A DNA stretch of 64,000 nt from Congeria kusceri (lineage: Eukaryota; Mollusca; Bivalvia; Myida; Dreissenidae): NCBI GenBank assembly GCA_027627225.1, contig CM051028.1, positions 19,592,701 through 19,656,700 of the forward strand, given 5' to 3'. The position numbers and the translations under genes were made by a program. Below are positions 46,436 through 57,738 of the stretch, one piece after another; the first letter of the stretch is position 1; each line of letters begins with the position of its first letter. Below the pieces are notes generated by a model, which saw only the letters and a program-made list of their open reading frames with translations, was not told where the DNA came from and ran no database searches.

Positions 46436-49400
46436 TTTCATGCAGCCTAACCAGTGTGTAAAATGCCGATCTTATAAATACTCAGTAGAATATAATAGAA
46501 TATAAAAGAATCATATTTATATCCAGTCATTCCAATTGCTGGCATATTAATCACATAATACTGGTTTATCAAATAAAGATTATAACAAAACTAAGTAAGC
46601 CTTCATTCTTGTTATTGTGCACAATGAAATTAAAATACAAATGTAAATAACATTTAAATAATTAAATGCAAACATAAATAACAATCTGTGATTTTTTCTA
46701 ACCAATTTGGGGCCGAAATAGGGCCACATCCACAAAGCAAAAAAAAAACAAAACCTTTTTCACTTTTTTAAAATCCAAAGTTCACAATTGCTAGCAAGTT
46801 TACGTTTACCTTTTTGTCTACTTTATTTTTATTCCATGCAAAGATCTTCTACTAGACTGCATAACAAATTTACATCAAAAGGCATATAATATGTTGAAAT
46901 TCAATTACAGATGTGTAATTTAACCATTATAGAATAATTTCAAACTTAAAAGGTTGAAATATTATTTTCACAAAATATGGTATTACGGCGCTTATTTTCA
47001 CAATTCAAAGGGCCCAGGCCCCATTCACACAGACAGGAAAAACACTGAACGATATTAACTGTAATATATCTATCCAATTAACCAAGGGCGTAGCGCCCTA
47101 TACACACAATATGAACGTGCGTAATACAGCAATGCAGGATGAGAAATAAAATTAAGTATTTGCTTCAATGGTGAGAACAGAATGGCAAGTCGAATATGTG
47201 TATTAATTTTCTTATACAAGTGACCTGTTCATTGCTCATTATGGGAGTCACAACGATGTCATTTACAGTTGGATGTCATCAGTAACATAATTATGAGTTT
47301 AACGATGAAGCTACGAGCAATTGGTTGCGGACCATTATCATTATCTGAGCCCAGATTTCTAGTTCATCGTGGTAATTTAAGCTCTGTCGCATATTAAAAA
47401 TATCTGTATGTGCGTTGTCTAGACATATATCGCATCTGTTTGGCTGAAATAGTTTGCAGTGAAGGACAATCTATCCATAAATGTAATGCATTATTCTGCA
47501 CCAATATCGAATTTTCTTTGACGCCAAGCATTGAAATTAAATCTTGTCGGAATATGTATACTGTTTAACAACGGTGTTTCAAAATTCATCTCGTAGTAAT
47601 CACCGAAATTTTAAAATTTTATAAGCACATTTTGTTGTAAGTTACTGCATACAACGCACGGAACCGCCTTTCAAACCGTCACTACATGGGCAACCGTCGA
47701 ATCTGCATTTAACTCGAGCTCTCGGCAACCAATTTTGGAAAGTATTAATTGTTCACCTTCCAAATCAAACCCGTCTGAAGCCGACAAATTTAGTCTTCGA
47801 CACCGTAGTTTCATGTTGAAAGGACCGACGGTGCGCATGACGGTATAATTTCTATATCTTTGCAAACACCAGTCGTGATTAATTTGCATGTTTTGATTAT
47901 TGTTCATAATAATAGGTTCCATAGTTTTGTTTTACATATCGTAGATTAAATTGTTGTGATTCTGTCGATAAAAATCCATGTATATTACAAGATGAAATTA
48001 AGTTTCTATACTAGAGAAAATAATTACTTCAAACGTAGGAAGGGTGCCTGAAAATGCTCGAGAATGCACCATTCCATCCCTTATTTTATTTTTTTCCCGT
48101 GAGAGGAGGGGAGACGATCCCCTTTCCCGAATCGCCACCTGCGGGATGGACATACCCCTCTCACGCCTCCCCCATCATGAATGTTCTTGTGTGCGTATAC
48201 ATTTTATAACTCTGCCTACGCCCCAGCAATTAACACGTTACACATGTACATAATATGCATACTTTGCGAGTGAACGCGCGCACCTGCAATTACAACACGT
48301 CATTCAAAGACCAGCTATCAGTGGCGTTAAAGATGGCGTCGGAGAGACAACTCGAGTCGCAATCAAAAGGTCTGTTAGATTTAGACGCTAAAATTCATGC
48401 TGAAACAACTAAAAATGAAACGTCCACAACAACTACTAACTTCTAAATTCATGTCTGTTTTATGATGAATTTATTCTCAAGAACATAAAGACTGAAAAAT
48501 TCACAGCATGAATGTTCTTAAAAAAATGTTTATCAAATGTCCATCCATCCATCCTTCCACGTCCCAACTTCCAATAATATTGATATCTTTTTTTTTCTAT
48601 TGTGGAGAATAGGCCGATGGTGATGACCGTTTCAACCTAGCTGTTACTGTTTGGTATCGGTTTGAGGCGGCGGAAGTAGTTTTCAGTTTCCGGTTCCATA
48701 TTGTACAATTGCGAGGTCAACTCTGCCTTTGGGTGCTCCTATTCCATCTCTACTATTGAGCCTGTCTCCAGTCCTGATCAACGTCAATTAGATACTGAAG
48801 GTACGTTATTCGCATTAAGTACAACACTATTTAAATATTAAATACCGTGACTCAACAGATGAATTTAGCCTTTGGTTTAAACATTTTTGTTCAAGCAAAT
48901 GTGTTCCATCAAGAGTTATGAGTTTACATGATATTGCTAAAGGTTTAACGTTTCAGTAAGAAATGTCCAGAGTTCTGCTGCACGAATACATATTTTTAAC
49001 TTCATAGCTTAAAGTTTAACCAACAACAAAAAATGCGAGGACTCGAGCCAAAATTTTATCTGTCAGTTTTGGAATAAAGCAATAAATCAAGGAAAACTCA
49101 CTAACCGTCTATGCTCTGAAATAAACATAGATCATGTAAAGAAATAAATCCGTGCAATATTCGACAAAACAACAGCACAGAAAATGTCCATTTCTCCACG
49201 TTTATTTTCTCTGCTAAACAATTCAAGCTTTTCGAAAAATCGAGAAATCAATGACGTCATACAGATCTAACATAACGTAACGAATCTACACCGGGAGCGA
49301 TGCTTTTTACTATAAAGCGACTGGTAAGTTGTGTTTGTTTCGGCTCGGTTTTGCGATTGAAGTCTCGATTACCTCTACGAAATATCATAAACTATACGTT

Positions 49401-49729
49401 AAAATATACAGCAAGAAAATCTCTACAAGCTTATACAAGTTTGAATGGTATATATGTTAAGCTGTTAATAGAACTGCTTACTTTCGCTCCAACAACATGT
49501 AGATTTGCGTTTAAATCGCAATATTTGGTATATTTCATAAATTGAACAACAACAAAAATGTCATAGTTATATGCGCATTTAGTTTCTGGTTAATCTGATG
49601 AAAATTTCATTCAAATTGCCCCATTGGTTGCGGAGAAACTTGAGTTAAACCGCTTGCGAAGAAACGTTGCTTTATCTTGAAGGATGAGAAATATTAAATG
49701 ACGTCATGATTGTGCACCGTTAACGGTAT
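46436..49729. other. Gene-poor stretch with two exon-like ORFs
   Basis: A minus-strand ORF, 47922-47671, encodes 83 residues starting MEPIIMNNNQNMQINHDWCL and ending in HVVTV, with no recognised domain. On the plus strand, ATG GCG TCG GAG at 48334 in a strong context (AAGATGG) reads MASERQLESQSK and then meets a possible donor AAAG|gtctgt at 48370. A GAAG|gtacgt donor-like site is near 48801. None forms a gene model. Confidence 0.25.
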
Positions 49730-50923
49730 CCGGACATCGGTTCCTACGGACATTGGTTCCTATGCTATATTTGATATAGGCGGACATTGGTTCCTACATG
49801 ATTATGACACCCCGGACACTCGTTCCTACATTATTTTGATAGCCCGGACAATCGTTCCTACACTATTTTGACAGCCCGGACATTCGTTCTTACATTATTT
49901 TGTCACCCCGCATGTTCGTTCCTCATTACAGACGTCAGTGTAAGACAGTTTATATAATGTTTAAATTAAAGGCTATAGTAGAAGACAAAGGTTACAGTAG
50001 AAGATGAAAAAGTACTTTATCTAAAAATGCTGTTATGGTATTATTATACATAGAAAACTTGTGCACTATATTAATTTTAGCAATAAAGTCTGCAATAAAA
50101 ATAAGATAATGTCAAACACTATGTTTATATAAAAATGTAAAAATGCGAATAGTACCAATCAATAATTGTTAGTTCCTTTAATTTTAATTTTTAGTATCTT
50201 GAAATGTTAGCCTCCGTTGAACAAAAAAGCCGTTAAAAACACTCTGCGTTAATAATGACACCTCTTAAAACTACTGAGTGAAACAGTGTGACAGCCAATT
50301 ATATTTGATGTGACGCCGATCTGAGAGCGTGAAATACGCTTAGCACATGGTCGTTGTCAAAGCATGAATTGATACTTAGTCTAGTGATACAACTTAATAA
50401 AAGTATAGAATAATTTATATATTTTTTCCCGAAAAATTATGTTTTCATATAGTATATTTTCAATGCATCGTTCAAAAGTAAAAATGTGTCAAAACGCCTT
50501 CGTTTATGTTATTTCTTGATTTCAGATCACACATGTGAACAGTGCCAAGCCTCATTGCCATAAAGCAGACCCCTTCATGATAAAGGCGAAGAAGCTCCGC
50601 TCCGAAATCATGGATGCTACGCACGCGAACAGGGGTCAGCCCGGGCAGATACTAGCGGATAAGGTGGTTCACTACCCTGTACAGGTAATTGTGAAATCGT
50701 GCAAAAAGAGCGACATAAAATTATAATTGTTTGATTAATAAAATAAAACAGATTTTTTTTGCAATTTGGAAAATGACCTAACTTTAAAATAAATCTCTTA
50801 CCTGGTTGAGATTCACAAAAATGGTGGTTGGGGGAGATCAATGACATAATGAATAACTTTTATTCTTGCGTAAACCGGACACGGGTTCTACATAACTTGT
50901 GATTAACTTGTAATTTGGATTTG

Positions 50924-50954
<31 letters not shown>

Positions 50955-52297
50955 ACACGGTCATCAGTCCCAGTATTCAGATACAGGGCTGTTTTTATAA
51001 TCTGACACATGCGACCTGGCGTCATATACAGGCCGAATGACTCGCCACCACATACAAGGAGTACTACGACATCCGCCACGTCTGTGGCATGTTGGACGGC
51101 CTCGCGTTCCTGCCAGCGGGGGACTTCGTGAGCGGGATGGCATACCTGAGGGAGACTGCACCAGAGGTACTCACGCCATTGGTGGATTATTTTGACGCTA
51201 CATACGCGTCCGGTGCGTTTCGGACTGTCAGCGCCAACGGTCGGATACGCTTCAGAAGGACGCCGCCCAGATTCCAGCCAGAATTGTGGAACGTCCACAC
51301 AGCGACCATCAGCTATGGGGCTCGCACCAACAACGTCTGCGAGAGCTGGAATAACGGTTTCCACATCTCGTAGGCCATGACAACCATTCACTGTGGATTT
51401 TGATCGGTTGTCTGCAGAAGGACAATGTCATGGTGGAAACAGACGTGTACAGAATGGACAGGGGCGAGCCGCTAACGAATAGAATGAGAAAGAAGACGGT
51501 GAGCCACCAACAAACACTGAAGAAGTTGTGCGAGCAGTACGTGAACGGCACCAAGTCGATGGTGCAGTTCCTGCATAGTGCTGGTCACCACATTCGCATT
51601 GGACACTCGGGTGTTATTAGCAAAGGGCTGTTACAAATGTGTGCTTAATATATTAATCTGATTAGCCTAATATAGAAAATGTAGCTATATATACACCATG
51701 TATGATTAATTATCTTCGATACGATTACATGTAGATATAAATTTGCTTGTTGGTGCGCGGGTGTTCCTTGTGTGTGTGTTTATGCATGTTATATATAGAT
51801 AACATTTTATAATAATGATGAAATAAATACATATCGACTGCATACTCTGTTTTTATGTTTATTTTTATTCCAATATCTGCATAATGGCTTAATATCGGCG
51901 ATAATTTTATATAAATGACCGTTGACTCATATTAATTATTATATAGGAGCGAATGTCCGGGAAGACAAAATAATGTAGGAACGAATGTCCGGGCTGTCAA
52001 AATAGTGTAGGAACGATTGTCCGGGCTATCAAAATAATGTAGGAACGAGTGTCCGGGGTGTCAAAATCATGTAGGGACCTTTGACTCATATTAATTATTA
52101 TATAGGAGCGAATGTCCGGGAAGACAAAATAATGTAGGAACGAATGTCCGGGCTGTCAAAATAGTGTAGGAACGATTGTCCGGGCTATCAAAATAATGTA
52201 GGAACGAGTGTCCGGGGTATCAAAATCATGTAGGAACCAATGTCCGCCTATATAAAAAATAGCGTATAAACCAATGTCCGTAGGAACCGATGTCCGG
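49730..52297 (+). mobile_element. Mutator-like (MULE) transposon with long TIRs
   Basis: This 2568-bp element has TIRs at 49730-49926 and 51944-52297. Each is made of tandem units of about 33 bp: CCCGGACAnTCGTTCCTAC plus ATTATTTTGATAG. The outer ends are CCGGACATCGGTTCCTACGG on the left and its inverse on the right. The right TIR carries an extra 159-bp tandem duplication (51924 and 52083). The broken transposase lies between. Long TIRs with internal tandem repeats plus a MULE-type protein define the class. No 9-bp target duplication was found (taacggtat vs gattcaccc), so one end may have been altered. Confidence 0.85.
50526..51648 (+). pseudogene. MULE transposase, internally deleted
   Basis: Part 1 (50535-50696) encodes HCHKADPFMIKAKKLRSEIM plus a following HANRGQPGQIL, matching the region after the FLYWCH zinc finger of MULE proteins. 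Part 2 (about 50950-51375) encodes IQIQGCFYNLTHATWRHIQ, a TGA stop, then YDIRHVCGMLDGLAFLPAGD and RTNNVCESWNNGF. These are the segment after the third catalytic acidic residue and the conserved C-terminal tail. Part 3 (51400-51648), after a frame change, ends in KSMVQFLHSAGHHIR. The catalytic core between the parts is absent, replaced by non-coding DNA and an (AT)n run at 50926-50950. The transposase cannot be active as it stands. Confidence 0.75.
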
Positions 52298-53062
52298 GAT
52301 TCACCCATAAGAAAGGGTCATATTGTTTGCGACTTATGAAAATCGGGTTTCTTGCGATATTGTGTTCGGCCCGTATCATTTAAGGGTTGTACAACACAGG
52401 ATTACAAGAAAATGATACAAAGATCTACTGCAGTATACTAAACACCCCCTGTACGTCGGTAAATCAATTTGCAGATGATAAATCAAATTTCAGAGAAAAC
52501 ATGTCGGACAATTTACTTATTACAGTAATTTATTTACAAATACTCAAATCTTTATGGTAAGTTTCAACATTTAAAATATCGCACAAGATACAATGATAAT
52601 TTGTACGTATAATGCGCTGTTACAAACGATTCCTAATGGTAATTATTTGGCCAAATTAGTATGAATTTGGTTAAGAATGTACACAAATGAGTAAAGTTGG
52701 CACTATTTTATGTAAAAACGTACTGATCAACTAATGTTTTTGCAATTATTAATGTATGGCCTTATGTATCTGCCATTCTTCTTTATATATCTGCTTCATG
52801 CGTTGTTTAAATGCACCAAATACGCGTTATATTGTTATTTTCGTGGGACAATATAATGTAAAATTGATAAAGCCCTAACTTTTAGGTGATAAAGTTCAAA
52901 CTATTTTTTAAAACTGAATGGATAATAACCAAACTCGTACAAGAGTGCTTTATGTAAATGCTATTAACGTATGCATTTAAACCATTTTGAGCGAGATTTT
53001 AACATTGTTGACCACAAAAGTTAATTAAAGCATTGTGCAACAATTTTATGAAAGTAAACATT

Positions 53063-53414
53063 CAGTGTTTTTTTAGGGCCAATTTGGGGCTGAAATTCGG
53101 CCCCATTGCCCTGCTAAAAACGTATATAAATATTCCCCTATATTTGCCTTAAAATTCATCTCAGAATGTAAGCTTTATTGTGAAAAAAATTGAGCAAAAT
53201 CAGAAAAAAATGACTAAGATAGAGGCTTTTTCGTAAAAAATCACAGCAATCTTTCATCAAACCAATTTAGTGCATATTCTAAGTTATCATTTCTAGCAAA
53301 ACAGTTGATTCATGTTTTATAACAAAGTAGAATATAAGTATGTAATAATGCTTTTCTAAAAAAAAAAAAATCCCCTTTTGCCGTGAAAGTCCCAATCTGA
53401 AGGGCCCCGCCATC
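53063..53414 (-). mobile_element. CAGTG-ended element, copy 3
   Basis: It is in reverse orientation relative to 14897 and 16984. It begins CAGTGTTTTTTTAGGGCCAA and runs through TGAAATTCGGCCCCATTGCC to CCCCTTTTGCCGTGAAAGTC and GGGCCCCGCC. The far end is eroded. Confidence 0.75.
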
Positions 53415-53429
53415 TTATCACAGTAATAC

Positions 53430-54145
53430 TTAACTGCTGGAGAATTATTCAAGGGACTGCCAATATAAAAATTGGAAAAAGTGCGGGACCAGATCTGATC
53501 TTAAATGAATCTATAATAAATGCACAGATGAACTTCCTCCGTATTTGCTTAAATTGTTTAACAACACATTATGTCTTGGATATTTTCCAGATAAATGGAC
53601 CGAATGTTTTATTGTACCTATACATAAAAAAAGAAATTTAAATGACACAAATAATTTAAGAGTGATAACTGTGTTAAGTGTCATAGGTAAATTGTTCACA
53701 AATTTGATTAAAAGTAGGCAAACTGGGCTGAAAGTACCATGTATTGCTGGAAGCACAAGCTGAATGTCGAGCGAAAATGGGAACAACAGATAACGTATTT
53801 GCCCTTCACCGTCTGCATACACGAGTAGGAAGCATGTTAACATGCCTATATCAATACCACTTGCCCCTTTTGAGCACAATATATCCTCCATGTCATTGAT
53901 ATACAAAGAAAAACGAATCGGGAACAAAACACTCGCGTTGTCTTAGACCTAAATGATTCTCAAATGCAGTTTCGATATCATTATGATGTCTTACTTTTGT
54001 GTACACATGAGTATACATTGCTTTGATAGCTGTAAAACGTAGTCCTCGAATACCGAGTCTGTATATTCTGTACCGAGGATATCCATTACAATGCAATCAA
54101 ATGCCTTTGTAATGTCAATAAAACAACAATTAAATTGCTTATTTG
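53430..54145. pseudogene. LINE reverse-transcriptase fragment with an internal inversion
   Basis: Plus strand, 53455-53812: KIGKSAGPDLI, NTLCLGYFPDKWTECFIVPI, KLFTNLI and KMGTTDNVFALH, the early RT motifs. Minus strand, 54140-53805: CCFIDITKAFD, GIRGLRFTAIKAMY, LGLRQRE, FSLYINDMED and LLVYAD, the following motifs up to the catalytic YAD. Flipping the second block restores the normal motif order with a small gap. The join is at about 53808-53815. Frameshifts and stops are present; not functional. Confidence 0.75.
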
Positions 54146-54829
54146 AATGTAAAATATGTTATTAAATGCTGAAGGACAAATAGGTGTCAAAATCAGCACA
54201 TATAATGACTTTATATAATCGGAGACAGGGATATTTGACTTTTTTTTAACTATGAGTAAATTGAATGTAATAAAGTACTGGTTTAAGGTGATCTGTTCTC
54301 CAGAACATAAATTCATTAAAATGATATATAAAATTATGCTGGACGATATTGAAAGTAATCCCATAAAAACCAACTGAGCAAGTCAAGTGAAATGTATTCT
54401 AAGTTCATTGGGATTCTATCATGTCTGCTTGGCACAAGATGTTGGTGATCTCAATGTTTTTTTTCTGTGTTTAAGCAAAGAATTACTGACACTTTTGTCC
54501 AAGGCGTCGAAGGACGCATAAATGGCTATTCAAAGGCATTTTTTGTAGAAGTATCTTCTGTTTTGAACTTCAATTTTACCTTAAATGGGTTAACATCCAG
54601 AAGGTAAGGAGGAATAATACCGATATTAGTAATATAGTGTTTGCCCAGTTTGCCCTGTTCTCGAAGATGAATATCATCTTATTTTTTAATGTAACATCTA
54701 CTCACAAACAAGACAAAAATACAATCTGTATATCAGTATATTAAATACGTAACCCAAGCTCGTTAAAAGCCACATAGTTATTTTCCTCACAGAATCCAAA
54801 TACTATTAAGTTACTAGCTGTTTATTCAT

Positions 54830-55280
54830 GTAGAGCTTTTGAAATTACAAATACTTTCAGTACATGATGATTAATGCTATTTTATTAAGTTACATGCAGT
54901 ACATATCACGTTCATGAATACAGTGCATATTAGTTTAATGTTTAACTTAGATATACATTATTTTGGCAAAGCATAATAATTAAGTACCGACAACTTTCAC
55001 GTATTACTTAAATATAAATTATTTTTGTAAAGCATGAGAATACAGTACAGATCACTGTCATGTATTACTAAGATAACAATTATTTGTGTAAAGCATGATA
55101 ATACATTAGAGATCACTTTTATGTATTACTAAGATATCACAGATTACTTTTGTATATTACATAGATACAAATAATTTTTGTAAAGCACGAGAATACAGTA
55201 CAGAATACTTTTATATAGTACGCGCAGATAAATATAAATAAATGTATTTCTCTTTCTTAAAGCAAGATAATAATTATTTG
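54830..55280 (+). repeat. Tandem repeat, unit about 63 bp, about six copies
   Basis: Units contain TTTTTGTAAAGCATGAGAAT and ACAGTACAGATCACTTT-like text followed by TATTACTAAGATA. Copies start near 54890, 54960, 55020, 55085, 55150 and 55195 and diverge outward. It is followed at 55305 by GACGATCATGGGCCATGTTG, reminiscent of the GGGCCATCGTGGCCC end of E2. Confidence 0.6.
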
Positions 55281-55980
55281 TTCCTATTTGAATAATTGTT
55301 ATTCGGGACGATCATGGGCCATGTTGGCCTTATTCGTTTTTTATATGCTACATTGTACAATTTTTGAATAAACTTTAGTTTTCTTCTATAAAATATAATA
55401 AACATATGTATATCTAATGAAACTATGTAATGAAAACTAGCACAAAACAAACCTTCCTTTGCAAAAAAATAATCATTTTATTGCGCAGTTTGAGATTGAT
55501 CCAGTTTAAGTTTGGACTTTATGTACACTTTTTTTTCAAACAGTTCGGCTTTTATCCATAAATGAGCATACCATTCCAAGATATAATTGATTTTAACCCA
55601 GAAACCACTACGGTATCAACTAACAAACGTTTGAATGCCCTTCTAGATATATTATATCACTACTCTGTAACGGTTTAGATCACTAATTTGTCGATTTAGA
55701 TGCCAAAATTAAATAAATACGTAAATTTTTTGAATATTTTGTATTTCCCCCAGACAATTTATCTATTTTTTCTTAGAAAAACGTACATTTCTGGCAATAC
55801 ACTTAATACATAATGGCGTTGGACATTACTTTATACACGAGTACAATAATTTTGTATATATACTGGCTTTAATCGCCGAAAAATTCAAAATAGGTACCTA
55901 CCTGTCAATTGCGGACGATATGTTTTCTCTGAAATTTTGATTTATCATCTGCAAATTAGTTTACCGACGTACAGGGGGTG

Positions 55981-57062
55981 CTATCATGTATCTTATGACT
56001 ATTAACACGGCCTAAAAGTTTGAGTCTTGTATCTGGAACAGTTTCAGAATGTTCAATTCATAAAAACCTAATTTTAACCACATTTAATAAGTTCAAAAGG
56101 GACAACAATTCTGGAATTATGTAAGCCAGGGTTATGGGACGTGTCACAGGCATGCATCTTAAGAAAAAAACGTGTGAAGGTTTAAAAATGATAGATTTGA
56201 TGATCATGTGTTTTGTCTTAAATGATGAAATTGTACAATGAACATACATGTACAATTTATATAGCATTACTAAGAACAGTTCAACTGTACTAATGCTAAC
56301 AGCATGCTATTGTATTATAGTTCAGCTTTGTTTGCATCATAAACTGCATCATAAAATGCATCTTTAGTTTAAAATATGTTGAATAAAAAAAAAATAAAGC
56401 TGTTTGTAAAAATTAAATTCAACCTGCCACTTTGAACTGTAGTAGTAGCTTTCATTCCATAATATATTTCATTAAAGATATTGAACAACATTTAAATTTG
56501 AGTTCAAGATTGTCATTAAGATAAAGGTTGCATTATTGATATGTGAATCATTGGTGTAAATTAAGAAGGCATCGAAACATAATGAAGTTATAGCAAATAT
56601 AAACAAATGAGAAATTGTAGAGGAAGACAAGGAAAATATGGTCGCAAACATAAAACATATTGCACCAAGGAGTTGATTTTAGCCCCAATGGTCTGCAAAC
56701 AACTTACAAAAACTACATTGGGTTAGTAGAGGACCGAATTTGTTTCGTTTATTTATATTGGCAATGCTATTTTAAATATAAACAAAGCAAAACTCCAGTT
56801 GCGACAGCAGGAGGGAACTCTTATTAACAGCCCGAGGTCTTTTATTCATGGCAAGTGACCAATTGCCAAAAACAATACACAGGACATCACAAAAACACAT
56901 AACAAACACAAAACACACATGAATAAAACTGGGGTCACCGCCTTGGAACGGTCAATGCAAAGCATTGGGGGTTTAAACCGGTTTTTGTGCGCACGAACCT
57001 CACACTTGGACCAAAATTATTCACAAAACATGTAAGTGTAAATAAAAATGAAGGCGTGAAAA
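55981..57062. other. Intergenic AT-rich DNA with a repeat fragment
   Basis: At 56934-57010 is a GGGGTCACCGCCTTGGAACG fragment ending AACCTCACACTTGG. It is related to 34097-34165. Nothing else is recognised. Confidence 0.35.
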
Positions 57063-57735
57063 TATGTTTGTTTCAGGTGACCCACCATAAAAATTGCCCC
57101 GACCCTAGAACATTTTATTGAGCTCGGAATTATGTTTTCTTTTTTTGGGTCATATTTTCTTTAAAATTATATTCTTTTTGGTTATAAGCATTTTCTTGTG
57201 GTTAATTTTTTATTTATGAGGATCTAGCATAAATACCATATTAACCCCGTATTGAAGATAGACTCTTCAAGCTGCTCATTCTCTAACACACAAACAAGTA
57301 TACCGAACCACCGACCCTGTTTTACCATGTTATCAGAAACACGTTTACCACTCACAAACAGAGTTAAATGCTATACTAATGACACACCGACAAATGCTCT
57401 TATAAATAGGTTAAGTTCAATGCTATACTAAGAGTAAACTGTGAATAGTACTCAAAGCGGACTAAGTACAATGCTATACTTACAACGCATGGATGGACGG
57501 TTTCGAAGTTAAATGATATACATACTAATGACGAACTGCAGTTGAGAATAAAGTTTAATGCTATACTGTAGATGGACTCGGGTCAATTACTCATGCTAAT
57601 GCTATATTAAGAATATATCCCAATGCAGTACGCGATTGCGATACTAACTCTATCCTGCAATAGTGTACTAAACAGTATATAATTAGTGCATTGTTGGTAT
57701 ATCGTTAGTAGTTTGTTTCATTAATTTTTTTCGTA
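57063..57735 (-). repeat. Half MITE and reverse ACTATAC-rich repeat
   Basis: 57063-57125 matches one end of the 26381-26694 MITE (GTTTGTTTCAGGTGACCCAC). 57310-57735 is rich in GCTATACTAA words and ends TTTTTTTCGTACGGG, the inverse of the start of the 45726 repeat. Confidence 0.5.
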
Positions 57736-57738
57736 CGG

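Larger units (their letters stand above)
52443..55980. mobile_element. 3.5-kb segment bounded by 61-bp inverted repeats
   Basis: CACCCCCTGTACGTCGGTAA (52443-52462) through AGAGAAAACAT at 52503 is repeated inverted at 55920-55980, with about four differences. The interior holds a CAGTG element, a rearranged LINE fragment and a 63-bp tandem repeat, but no transposase of its own that I can see. Either a large non-autonomous TIR transposon or two oppositely placed solo ends. Confidence 0.6.

Noticed and set aside
50903..51391. 162-residue minus-strand ORF
   Set aside because: It is antisense to the MULE transposase C-terminal region, which has recognisable motifs on the plus strand.
49721..52306. 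9-bp target-site duplication for the MULE
   Set aside because: TAACGGTAT on the left and GATTCACCC on the right do not match, so I do not claim one.
53511..53927. One continuous minus-strand gene of 138 residues
   Set aside because: Only its first part is RT (LYINDMED to VYAD). After the YAD it runs antisense to the plus-strand RT block, so it is a product of the inversion.
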